Assembly (NCBI RefSeq): GCF_009684715.1
Contig: NZ_CP016604.1
Span: 697,262-761,261, forward strand
Direction: 5' to 3'
DNA: 64,000 nucleotides
From: Otariodibacter oris
GTDB lineage: Bacteria; Pseudomonadota; Gammaproteobacteria; Enterobacterales; Pasteurellaceae
How positions within the stretch are numbered: the stretch's first letter is position 1; the number at the start of each line of letters is the position of its first letter. The translations under genes and the position numbers were made by a program. Under the pieces are notes generated by a model. That model was given only the letters and a program-made list of their open reading frames with translations, had not been told where the DNA came from and made no database searches. Below are positions 35,571 to 45,088 of the stretch, in pieces.

Positions 35571-37601
35571 CTATTCTGCTAATTCAGTTTGTTCGTGAGC
35601 CATTAACTCTTGACCAACATTATCAAGTAATGTCATGTAACGTTCATATTGTTTTAAGATATCAACGATAAGTTCATTACGTGTCATGTATTGTACATCA
35701 TAACCTGTTCGTCCATCAAAGAAATAAGTGATAGGTTGATAAGTTTTTGTATGTTGAATGTGTGGTAAACCATCATCACTGATTAATTGTTCAGCAACTT
35801 CATGGCTTATACATTTGATGCCATATTTGAAGTCACGCATAGCTTCTTTATGAATAATGATTTCTACACTTGGCTCTTCTGGATCTTCAAGATCTTGAAT
35901 AACCTCAACATTTAAATTATGTACTCCAATTAATTCTTGGCGTAATTCACGCATTGCTGGTAATGCAGTTTGTTTTAAGAATTTGATAATATCACCTTCT
36001 TGAGTTTGTACAAGCATTTGACCAAGGCGTTCTTTCCATTTATCACCATTCCAGAATACACTAGTTGGAGTAACTTTTGCTTCAAAGTATTTCTTATCGG
36101 CAGTAACACCTTTCCATAAACTAACACACATAATAAGCATAAGGATGGCAAATGGTAGAGCAACAACTAGTGTCATAGTTTGTAGAGTACCTAAACCACC
36201 TTGACTCATAAGTACAATAGCAACAATAGACATGATTGCACCCCACATAATTGCTTGCCAACGTGGTGATGATAAACTTTTATCTCGAGAAGAGATATTA
36301 TTTAATACGTAGATACCAGAGTCAGCTGATGTAATAAAGAATAATGAAAGAATTACAAGAGCAAGAATACCAGTAATTGTTGATAATGGTAAGTAATCTA
36401 GGAATTGGAATAACAATGTTTCTGGTGATGAAGTTAATGCACTTAAAGCACCATCTGCAACATTAGTATCTAACCAAATAGCACTATTACCAAAAACAGT
36501 AAACCATAAAATACAGAAAAGAGATGGGATGGCGAGCACACCAAAAATAAATTCACGGATAGTACGTCCGCGAGAAATACGAGCAATAAATAGTCCTACA
36601 AATGGAGCCCAAGAACACCACCATGCCCAGTATAAGACAGTCCAACCAGTAAACCATCCAGTATTTTCAGTTTCGTAGATATAAGTTTTAAAACTTAACT
36701 GAATTACACCACTGAGGTAGCTTCCTAAGTTATCACTGAATGAAGATAATAAGTATAGTGTAGGTCCTGCAATTAATACAAATAACATAAGTGCAAAAGC
36801 CAATCCAAGATTGATTTCACTTAGCATTTTAACACCTTTACCTACACCTGAAATTGCAGAGATTACAGCAAGAGTCATAACGACAAGAATAACGATAACC
36901 TGAGTTGAAAAATTACTTTCACTTAGTATTCCAATTTGCTCTAAGCCTGCACCAAGTTGAGATGCGCCATATCCCAATGTGGTAATAATACCAAAGAGAG
37001 TGGCAATTAATGCAACGACATCAATAATATCACCTAATTTACCGTTAATGCGATCTTTTAAGAGAGGATAGAAACAAGAGCGCAATGCAAGTGGTAATTT
37101 ATAACGGAACCCAAAGTAAGCTAACGCAAGTGCGATTACAGCGTAACAAGCCCAAGCATGAATGCCCCAGTGGAAGAATGTATGTAGCAATGCTTCTTGT
37201 TGTTTGTGTTCTAATGAACCAGTAGTAATAGATGATGAGAAGTGAGTTAAGGGTTCAGCTACACCGAAGAACATTAAACCAACTCCCATACCAGCAGCAA
37301 ATAACATTGCTAACCATGAAAGAAATGAGAATTCAGGTTCTTCTTCATTAGATCCTAATTTTATATTTCCTAAGCTACTGACTGATAGTATGAAAAGAAA
37401 ACATAAGAATATAGAGAAAGAAAGAATATAAAACCAACTAAAATTGGCAAAAACACCAGCTTTAGCCCAATCTAGAACAGATTGGCTTTGCTCAGGTAAA
37501 ATGAGTGTTAAAGCAACAATGACAATTACTAAAAATAATGTTATGGATATAACGAAAGGATTAAATGAAGATCGATCATTAATCAATTTGGACAAAAACA
37601 A
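35571..37601 (-). CDS. betT: BCCT-family transporter (BetT-like)
   Basis: A 676-residue transporter, the length of E. coli BetT. It has about 12 membrane segments, the conserved YWAWWCSWAPFVG plus FIARISRGRTIREF box, and TSADSGIYVLNN. The hydrophilic C-terminal tail ends with ELIVDILKQYERYM. It probably imports choline or betaine as an osmoprotectant; Pasteurellaceae BetT can also feed choline to lipopolysaccharide decoration. The start is TTG 37601, 6-7 bases after GGAG; no ATG lies in frame until the membrane region. Confidence 0.88.
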   Translation of the reverse strand: MFLSKLINDRSSFNPFVISITLFLVIVIVALTLILPEQSQSVLDWAKAGVFANFSWFYILSFSIFLCFLFILSVSSLGNIKLGSNEEEPEFSFLSWLAMLFAAGMGVGLMFFGVAEPLTHFSSSITTGSLEHKQQEALLHTFFHWGIHAWACYAVIALALAYFGFRYKLPLALRSCFYPLLKDRINGKLGDIIDVVALIATLFGIITTLGYGASQLGAGLEQIGILSESNFSTQVIVILVVMTLAVISAISGVGKGVKMLSEINLGLAFALMLFVLIAGPTLYLLSSFSDNLGSYLSGVIQLSFKTYIYETENTGWFTGWTVLYWAWWCSWAPFVGLFIARISRGRTIREFIFGVLAIPSLFCILWFTVFGNSAIWLDTNVADGALSALTSSPETLLFQFLDYLPLSTITGILALVILSLFFITSADSGIYVLNNISSRDKSLSSPRWQAIMWGAIMSIVAIVLMSQGGLGTLQTMTLVVALPFAILMLIMCVSLWKGVTADKKYFEAKVTPTSVFWNGDKWKERLGQMLVQTQEGDIIKFLKQTALPAMRELRQELIGVHNLNVEVIQDLEDPEEPSVEIIIHKEAMRDFKYGIKCISHEVAEQLISDDGLPHIQHTKTYQPITYFFDGRTGYDVQYMTRNELIVDILKQYERYMTLLDNVGQELMAHEQTELAE

Positions 37602-37902
37602 AATATACTCCTATTTTGTTACAAAACGTATTTGGTAAAAATAATTATGTTATTTTGACAATAAATATAAAATGTGAAGTGTAAAATAAGGAAAAATTAA
37701 AAAAAATAGATAAAATTTCCTTATCTTTTGACTATTTTAGCATAAAGTAATGAGTTATCAAAATGCTGTTTAGAAATTTATCATGTGAGGTAAGTCATGT
37801 AGGTATTTTAAGATTTCTACATCTCTGTTTAATGTATAATGTTCATAACATTATCTAGTTTATTACTATTATTTACGAACTGTTTATTCGTAGGAGAATT
37901 AA
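37602..37902. other. Divergent control region between the BCCT genes and tgt
   Basis: A/T-rich, with an inverted repeat ATAAGGAAA (37686-37694) / TTTCCTTAT (37716-37724) that could be an operator for the transporter genes. The tgt ribosome site TAGGAGAA is at the right end. No gene is seen. Confidence 0.45.
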
Positions 37903-39042
<1,140 letters not shown>

Positions 39043-39050
39043 ATTTAGAT

Positions 39051-39081
39051 TAGCCCACGCATATCATTTAAGCTTGGGCTA
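39051..39081. terminator. Weak hairpin between tgt and the cytochrome gene
   Basis: TAGCCCA (39051-39057) pairs with TGGGCTA (39075-39081) between convergent genes. No T-run follows, so function is doubtful. Confidence 0.35.
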
Positions 39082-39090
39082 TTCTCACCT

Positions 39091-39411
39091 CTATTCTATT
39101 TTTTGCAGAAATTCAGCAATATCTTTCATATCTTGTTCAGATAATTTAGATTTAATTCTATTTCCTGCTTTAGAAATTGAAATAGTTCCCGCTTTTCTAT
39201 TTTGTAACGATAAAACAATATCATCTGCACTGAGCTGATTAATTATTTTTGATTGATTCATTGCTGATTTTTCCCCGGTTTTGCCATGGCATGTCGCACA
39301 GGATTGCTTAAATAGCTTTGCTCCCTTCTCGGCATCAGCTACCGTAGGTTCAGGGTTTGCAAATAGGTTTGCACTTGTAATCAACAGTATGACTGAGTAA
39401 AGCAGTTTCAT
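39091..39411 (-). CDS. Periplasmic c-type cytochrome, last gene of the iron operon
   Basis: A 106-residue protein with a signal peptide (MKLLYSVILLITSANLFA) and one haem-binding site CATCH. Candidate Met ligands lie further on (SAMNQS and QDMKDI). It is four bases from the TlpA-like gene and clearly part of the same operon. In the Campylobacter P19 system the last two genes encode thioredoxin-like proteins; here the terminal place is taken by a cytochrome. It probably moves electrons for the redox step of iron handling, by inference from context. Confidence 0.85.
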   Translation of the reverse strand: MKLLYSVILLITSANLFANPEPTVADAEKGAKLFKQSCATCHGKTGEKSAMNQSKIINQLSADDIVLSLQNRKAGTISISKAGNRIKSKLSEQDMKDIAEFLQKIE

Positions 39412-39415
39412 TTGG

Positions 39416-39907
39416 TTACCCTTTGAATAAGACCTCTAATTCTTCCTCTGGAATTAATCCTTCATATTTGTTAAGAATTTTACCATTTGAATCAATAATA
39501 AAAGAAGTTGGTGTTCCTTTTAATTGATAACGTTCAGCTGTGATATTTAATTGATCTTTAACTACGGGTAAAACCAAGTTTCTCTTAGTTACTAATTCTT
39601 CGGTATTTGCAGATTCTCCATCAATGTTAATAGCAAGAATTTGTAGGTTATCTGGATATTGGCTTTGTAACTTTTGAAATTCAGATAATTCTTCTACACA
39701 AATACCGCAAGCACCAGACCAGAATGTTAATAACAAAGGTTTACCTTGTTTTTCTTGTAAACTCACTGGATTGCCTTGTAAGTCAAATGTAGCTAAATCT
39801 GGAGCAGAGCCTCCAACTGTAGCAACTTCATCTTTACAAGCTACAAGGGTAATACAAGCAACGGAGAGTAAGGCGGTATTAATAATTTTAAAAATACGAG
39901 ATGACAT
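39416..39907 (-). CDS. TlpA-like thioredoxin lipoprotein of the iron operon
   Basis: A 163-residue protein with a lipoprotein-type signal (lipobox LVAC, Cys24) and a thioredoxin fold. The active site is CGIC in FWSGACGICVEE, and the cis-Pro region is LKGTPTSFIID. It should act in the periplasm as a thiol oxidoreductase. Homologues in the Campylobacter P19 locus occupy the same place, suggesting upkeep of the cysteine-bearing DUF2318 protein; this role is inferred. Confidence 0.87.
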   Translation of the reverse strand: MSSRIFKIINTALLSVACITLVACKDEVATVGGSAPDLATFDLQGNPVSLQEKQGKPLLLTFWSGACGICVEELSEFQKLQSQYPDNLQILAINIDGESANTEELVTKRNLVLPVVKDQLNITAERYQLKGTPTSFIIDSNGKILNKYEGLIPEEELEVLFKG

Positions 39908-39917
39908 AGTGATTTCC

Positions 39918-40583
39918 TTAGTTTATTTGTTCACGTAAAAATTTTCCATGTTGTAAGAATATAGTTCTATTTGTGAGTTTTGTTAGTTCAGGATTATGGG
40001 TCACCATAACAATGGTTCGTCCTTGTTTATTGAGTTCGGTTAATAGATTTAAGACTAACTCTTCATTTTTTTCATCCAGATTTCCTGTCGGTTCATCCGC
40101 AAATATTACAGGAGGTTGATTAACTAACGCACGAGCAATACATACACGTTGTTGTTCCCCACCTGAAAGTTGGCTTGGTCTATGATTGATACGATGCCCT
40201 AGTCCAACTTGTTCCAGTACCAACTTTGCAGAATCTTCATCAACAACACTATGGTAATGCTGAGCAAGCATAATATTTTCCAATGCAGTTAAATAGGGGA
40301 TTAAATGGAATTGTTGGAAAACCAAGCCAATGCGTTCTGCTCTGAATCGTTGGCGACCCACTTCATCTAATTGAGCGGTATCAATACCATCAATAATGAC
40401 CTTTCCCTCTGTGGCGGTATCTAATCCAGTCAGAATATTCATGAGTGTTGTTTTACCAGAACCAGAAGCCCCCATTATTGCAATAAATTCACCTTCTTTG
40501 ATTGTAATATTAATATCTGCCAATGCGGTAACTTGATCGAATCTTTTGTATAACCCTATCGTTTCTATAATATTAGTCGCCAT
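39918..40583 (-). CDS. MacB/LolD-like ABC ATPase of the iron operon
   Basis: A 221-residue ATPase with Walker A GASGSGKTT, Q-loop FQQFHLIPYLTALEN, signature LSGGEQQR and Walker B VIFADEPTGNLD. The ATG at 40583 is one base after the upstream permease stop and 6 bases after AAAGG; a GTG three codons earlier is less likely. It pairs with the two FtsX-like permeases to form a mechanotransmission-type ABC complex, not an importer in the usual sense. Confidence 0.9.
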   Translation of the reverse strand: MATNIIETIGLYKRFDQVTALADINITIKEGEFIAIMGASGSGKTTLMNILTGLDTATEGKVIIDGIDTAQLDEVGRQRFRAERIGLVFQQFHLIPYLTALENIMLAQHYHSVVDEDSAKLVLEQVGLGHRINHRPSQLSGGEQQRVCIARALVNQPPVIFADEPTGNLDEKNEELVLNLLTELNKQGRTIVMVTHNPELTKLTNRTIFLQHGKFLREQIN

Positions 40584-40584
40584 G

Positions 40585-41724
40585 TTATTCACCTTTTAAT
40601 ACATTTGCAGTTTGAATTTCTAATGCTCTACGTGTTGGAACAATGACTGCAATTAAAGCCACACATAATGAGAGAATTATTGTAATTGGAATAACGGGTA
40701 AACGCATATCAATATAGGCTTTAAATACCGTTATTCCCAGTACTTGTGCTAGTACATAGCCTAAAATGAGTCCCACAACAATGGCAAAAACCGCAATAAT
40801 CAGTGTTTCAGTGATGATTTGCTTGATAATATCAGTCCGTTTTGCTCCCAAAGCTTTTTGTAATGCAAATTCTTTAGCTCGTTCTCCCACTATGGCAATG
40901 AGGGTTGTATTCACGCAAAGTGTAGCGAGAAGTAATATCACTAAAGATATTAGTCCCATTAGCCCCTTAATCTTATCGAGAATTTGACCTTCAGAAGCAG
41001 ACACTTTTCGAATTGGTCGAATATCTAAGTTTGGATATTCTTGCTCTAGTTTTTGAGCAAATTGTTCTACTTGACCTTGATCATTCTTAACATTCAAAAA
41101 AGCATTGGTGGCGAGTCCTTGTTTATCTAGCCAGTCTTGAGCGAATTCTAGACTTACGATAAGCATATTATCTGTTGCATCACCAGATTCAATAATTCCT
41201 TTGATGGTAAAATTATGTTTATCTGATGTATTTTTGATGAGTGTTATTTGGTCACCAACACTTAAATTTAATCGTTCAGCAAGGGATTTTCCGATCATCG
41301 CATTGCGATCATCAAAATTCACTCCAATAGAGCTACCCGTAATTTGCCAATAGGGTGCAAGTGTTCGCATATCACTAAACCAAACCCCCATAATGACGAC
41401 TTTTTCTAATTCACTTCGTGCTATGCCATATAAATAAGGACTGGCTGCACTGATTAAATTATCTGGAGCTTCTTTAATGATTTGTTGCACTTCAGATTCA
41501 GGGATAAATCCATTTTGCAGTGAGCCAACATAGAAATTAGCCCCAAATGTTCTCAGTTCTTGGCTCATTTTGGTATTGATATCAAAATAGACTGCGGACA
41601 TTGCAGTAACAATACTTGCTCCTACGGTTAATGCGGCAAAAATAATTAGCACTCTCTGCAAACGTAACCGTAATGCTCTAAAGACGAGTCTCCAGAACAT
41701 ATTAATGGAGCTATTGGCGGCCAT
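40585..41724 (-). CDS. FtsX/MacB-like ABC permease B of the iron operon
   Basis: A 379-residue protein with an N-terminal membrane segment (about 28-48), a large periplasmic domain (about 50-260) and three C-terminal segments, the FtsX/MacB layout. The motif ANTTLIAIVGERAKEFALQKALGAKRTDI-type coupling helix is present (ERAKEFALQKALGA). The start ATG 41724 overlaps permease A by 14 bases and follows AGAGG by 6. It is homologous to its neighbour. Confidence 0.87.
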   Translation of the reverse strand: MAANSSINMFWRLVFRALRLRLQRVLIIFAALTVGASIVTAMSAVYFDINTKMSQELRTFGANFYVGSLQNGFIPESEVQQIIKEAPDNLISAASPYLYGIARSELEKVVIMGVWFSDMRTLAPYWQITGSSIGVNFDDRNAMIGKSLAERLNLSVGDQITLIKNTSDKHNFTIKGIIESGDATDNMLIVSLEFAQDWLDKQGLATNAFLNVKNDQGQVEQFAQKLEQEYPNLDIRPIRKVSASEGQILDKIKGLMGLISLVILLLATLCVNTTLIAIVGERAKEFALQKALGAKRTDIIKQIITETLIIAVFAIVVGLILGYVLAQVLGITVFKAYIDMRLPVIPITIILSLCVALIAVIVPTRRALEIQTANVLKGE

Positions 41725-43030
41725 ATAAAACCTCTACTGGATAAAGTTGAGAGATTCGATGAGCAGGAATCCAAGTTCCCACTATTGCAATCAATACCGA
41801 TAACACCATTACACAAGGGATGACAATCCATGCAAAGCTTAATAATGAGCCAAAGAGTGCTGTACCGATAAATTGTGCAAGTCCCCAACCAGCAATACAC
41901 CCTAGTAGTCCGCCAAACAGTCCACTCACTGTTGCTTCACAATAAAAGAGTAGAATAATTTGCCATTGATATGCACCTAATGCTTTCATTAATCCAATTT
42001 CTTTACTACGCTCTATGATTGTTGATGTCATTAATGAAGCAATCCCCATTGCAGCCGCAACTAAAGCAGCAAAAGTCACAACGCCAAGCAATAGTTGTAT
42101 TTTTTCAATTACCGCCCCTTCTGATGCTGCCACTTGCCAGATTGGACGAACCACTGCGCCAGAAATCGCTTCTTCTAATTGTAATGAAATAGAGGATACA
42201 TAAGCAGTGCAATACCAAAGATCGTACTCTTCAGCAGTTAATGCATCTGGATTCGCTCTCGCTTTGCGAGATAACGCATTTTCGGGTACAGTGAGAGCGG
42301 ATACTTTAATCTCTTGTACTTTCCCTTCTAAGCCAAGTAAATTTTGTACTTCACTTAAAGGCATGACAATTTGATTTTCTTCGCTACCACCAGTAGATAA
42401 TATTCCTGTAATCTTAACTTCAACAGAATGTCTTGCTTGATTATCATCAAGATACTCCAACTCAATTACATCATTAGTTTGCCAATTATATTGTTGTGCT
42501 AGCGTTTTACCAAGTAACGCAGGAATTGGACCACTAAATTGGTTAGTCGAGTCATCGACCCATTCCCCTTCAACTTTCCAAAATGGGCTAATGATCTTTT
42601 GACCTGTATGGTAGTCATCTTCATCGGGAACTGCTATTTGGTGATCGAAGAAAGTACCTAATATTTCAATTTCATTTGATGAGTCGGCAGATATTGCAGT
42701 AACTTGTGCTTTTAATAAAGGAGCAAATCCGACAATATTGTTACGCCAAAAGATATCTTTGATATTGGGTAATTCTGATTCATCTAAGAAATCTTGGGTA
42801 GATAGAGAACTATTAATATTCATCTCATCAGGTAAAGCTGCACTACTTGCAGGTGCAACGAGGATATTTGCACCATAGGATTTCAGCTCTCTTGACATTT
42901 TGTCACCAATATCAATAGAAACAGCAAGTAATGCAGACACTAATCCTGCAGCTAAGAATATAGTTGTAATAGCAAGAAGTTTTCTCTTCAATCCATAACG
43001 CCAAGATTGAAATAGCATTCTAAATAACAT
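41711..43030 (-). CDS. FtsX/MacB-like ABC permease A of the iron operon
   Basis: A 439-residue permease with the same layout as permease B but a longer periplasmic part. The N-terminal segment is KLLAITTIFLAAGLVSALLA and the coupling helix is ERSKEIGLMKALGA. It starts directly after the DUF2318 gene stop with no gap. Two unequal permeases plus one ATPase is the same arrangement as Campylobacter Cj1661-Cj1663. Confidence 0.87.
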   Translation of the reverse strand: MLFRMLFQSWRYGLKRKLLAITTIFLAAGLVSALLAVSIDIGDKMSRELKSYGANILVAPASSAALPDEMNINSSLSTQDFLDESELPNIKDIFWRNNIVGFAPLLKAQVTAISADSSNEIEILGTFFDHQIAVPDEDDYHTGQKIISPFWKVEGEWVDDSTNQFSGPIPALLGKTLAQQYNWQTNDVIELEYLDDNQARHSVEVKITGILSTGGSEENQIVMPLSEVQNLLGLEGKVQEIKVSALTVPENALSRKARANPDALTAEEYDLWYCTAYVSSISLQLEEAISGAVVRPIWQVAASEGAVIEKIQLLLGVVTFAALVAAAMGIASLMTSTIIERSKEIGLMKALGAYQWQIILLFYCEATVSGLFGGLLGCIAGWGLAQFIGTALFGSLLSFAWIVIPCVMVLSVLIAIVGTWIPAHRISQLYPVEVLYGRQ

Positions 43031-44434
43031 TTATTCCTCCTTGGTTGCATCGTCCTGTACGTATTGTTCAGGATTATCACGGAATAAACTCATATTTTCT
43101 TCGGTTGCGAAGAAATAGGTTTTATCGTTGTAAGTGTATCTGTATTCAGTTTTTGTATTAATCACTTTGCTATGATTTACAGGATCAATGACTTCGAGTT
43201 CCACAATTGTGGAGAAGTACGTTTTTCCAGCTTCCAAACTTGCTTTACTGATGACGACACTGTCTTCGGTTTGTTCCCAATCGTCAATTGGTACAGGGTT
43301 ACAACCACCTGGTTTACCAATAGATGGAATAAAGACACGAACACCACAACCCACACAGATAACTTGGTCTCCTTCCATTATGTAGCCTTGATCTCCACAT
43401 AATAGGCAAGCATCAAATACTACCCCTAAACTTACCTTACCCTGTATTCTATTTATTATAAAGAATCTCACCGCTTTACCATCATCGGCAACCCAAACAA
43501 ATCGGTGGAGTTTTCCGTCTTTAACTGTTTCAATCGGAATTCTCACTTCATTATTTTCATCAAGTGTTACGGGTGTCGCTTCTGATAATCTTGGGGCTTG
43601 GGAGGCGACTTGATCCCAATAAAGTTGAGTGGAGAAAATAATACAAATGATTGCGAAGCCTGAAATGAAGAGTCTTTTGGCAACTAAGAATATTGCTATT
43701 TTTTGTCTTTTTTCAATTAAACTAGTTTCAGATATAGCGGACTTTTTACGTGGAATATATACGATAGGAATAAAGAGTAGCAATATTAAGAGTAGGACAA
43801 CCATATTTATATAGTTAAAGTAGTTAATTAGGCTTCCTGATTTTGCAACAATGGTTAGGCGAAGTTTAGTCAGATCTAAAATTTGTAGCTTCATTAAACT
43901 TAGCAATATATCACTCATCATAGGAATAAGGAGTATAAGAGTGACGGCTGTAATAACAAGAGGACGAGTAAATCTAAATTTTTGTTGGAGTTCTTTTTGT
44001 TTTAATAGAATGTTAATCCAACATGCGGTAAATAAACAGAATAAAAAACCAAGTACGATAGCACAGATATTTAAAATAAAATCGGTATTAATAACATCAG
44101 TGTTAGTCACGGAGGTAATGTTGGGATCTTTTGCCCAAATAATCCCTGCAATCATGCATAGAATAAAATTAAAAATATAAGAGAATCGTTTAGAGTCAAA
44201 GAATTGCAATAAGTAAAAAACGCACAACAAGATAGCAATAGAGCTAGTGAGAATAAGTATTGTTGTTTGATTTTGAGGTAAATTTAAATAGATTACCACG
44301 CCAACTAATATTGCAAGAATACTACTCCAGATGAGTGACTGAATTTTTACTTTTGAGTAATTTGACCACATACAACCAAGTAATATTGAAAACGGCATGA
44401 CACTTTGTAATAAAAAAACAAAAAAGTAATTCAT
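43031..44434 (-). CDS. DUF2318 (FtrD-like) membrane protein with cysteine motifs and a YHS-like end
   Basis: A 467-residue protein with about eight hydrophobic segments in the first 280 residues, then a periplasmic C-terminal domain. That domain holds CLLC (343-346), CVGC (361-364) and a lone Cys in KPGGCNPV, the DUF2318 pattern proposed to bind iron or an Fe-S cluster. The extreme C-terminus (about 433-458, YNDKTYFFATEENMSLFRDN) looks like a YHS metal-binding module. It is a constant partner of P19/FTR1 systems. It probably carries out electron transfer for periplasmic iron; the exact cofactor is unknown. Confidence 0.85.
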   Translation of the reverse strand: MNYFFVFLLQSVMPFSILLGCMWSNYSKVKIQSLIWSSILAILVGVVIYLNLPQNQTTILILTSSIAILLCVFYLLQFFDSKRFSYIFNFILCMIAGIIWAKDPNITSVTNTDVINTDFILNICAIVLGFLFCLFTACWINILLKQKELQQKFRFTRPLVITAVTLILLIPMMSDILLSLMKLQILDLTKLRLTIVAKSGSLINYFNYINMVVLLLILLLFIPIVYIPRKKSAISETSLIEKRQKIAIFLVAKRLFISGFAIICIIFSTQLYWDQVASQAPRLSEATPVTLDENNEVRIPIETVKDGKLHRFVWVADDGKAVRFFIINRIQGKVSLGVVFDACLLCGDQGYIMEGDQVICVGCGVRVFIPSIGKPGGCNPVPIDDWEQTEDSVVISKASLEAGKTYFSTIVELEVIDPVNHSKVINTKTEYRYTYNDKTYFFATEENMSLFRDNPEQYVQDDATKEE

Positions 44435-44473
44435 AATGGCTCTGACTGTAAATGAGAAATATATGAGAATGGG

Positions 44474-44503
44474 AAAAACACCTTAAAAAATTTTAAGGTG
44501 TTT
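44474..44503 (-). terminator. Internal terminator or attenuator after the P19 gene
   Basis: In the gene direction AAACACCTTAAAA (44503-44491) can pair with TTTTAAGGTGTTT (44488-44476), followed by Ts. It lies inside the operon, so it may reduce expression of the downstream genes relative to the permease and P19 genes. Confidence 0.7.
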
Positions 44504-44528
44504 CTCTCAACGAAAGAGTAATGATGAA

Positions 44529-45050
44529 TTATTTTAATCCAGTGAATTGGAATTCAAAATCAACATCAAATGGTTTCCACCAACGCTCAACACCTGTATC
44601 AGCATCAGTATGACGATACATACCTGCTTTTGCTGGTGGGTCAATGTGGTAAGTTAATTTATAGTTACCAACACCCATCATTTTAATATTTGCACCATAG
44701 TGAGGACCATCGCTAGCCACCATTGGCATGAATGTACCTTCTTGTTTTTCATTAGTATCAGTGTTAGTTAAAACATAGTTAACTGTTAAGAATGGCATCC
44801 ATTCACCTTCACCAAATCCGTTAACATTACCAGTCGTTGCATGAATATCAGCTTCTAAGTGAATATCTGATTGAGCCGCTGATAGACCGATACCTCTTGG
44901 TTCCATATCAATTGGTTGTAAATATACTGCAGCAATTTCCATATTATTTATTGTTACAGCTTCTCCAATTGGGAACTCTTCGAAAGCAAAAGCACTAGGT
45001 GCTGTTAAAATACTTGCTAATAAGGCTGTTGCCATTACAGTTTTTTTCAT
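44529..45050 (-). CDS. fetP: P19 / FetP-type periplasmic iron-binding protein
   Basis: A 173-residue protein with a signal peptide (cleavage after SAFA) and the Tp34/P19 fold. Metal-ligand-like residues are visible in IDMEPRGIG, DIHLEADIHA and GPHYGANIK. FetP and Campylobacter P19 bind copper and iron and work with an FTR1 permease. It lies 38 bases after that permease gene. It should dimerise in the periplasm and hand iron to the permease. Confidence 0.9.
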   Translation of the reverse strand: MKKTVMATALLASILTAPSAFAFEEFPIGEAVTINNMEIAAVYLQPIDMEPRGIGLSAAQSDIHLEADIHATTGNVNGFGEGEWMPFLTVNYVLTNTDTNEKQEGTFMPMVASDGPHYGANIKMMGVGNYKLTYHIDPPAKAGMYRHTDADTGVERWWKPFDVDFEFQFTGLK

Positions 45051-45088
45051 AATATTTTCCTTTTAGGTTGTATAAAAAATGGTAATAA

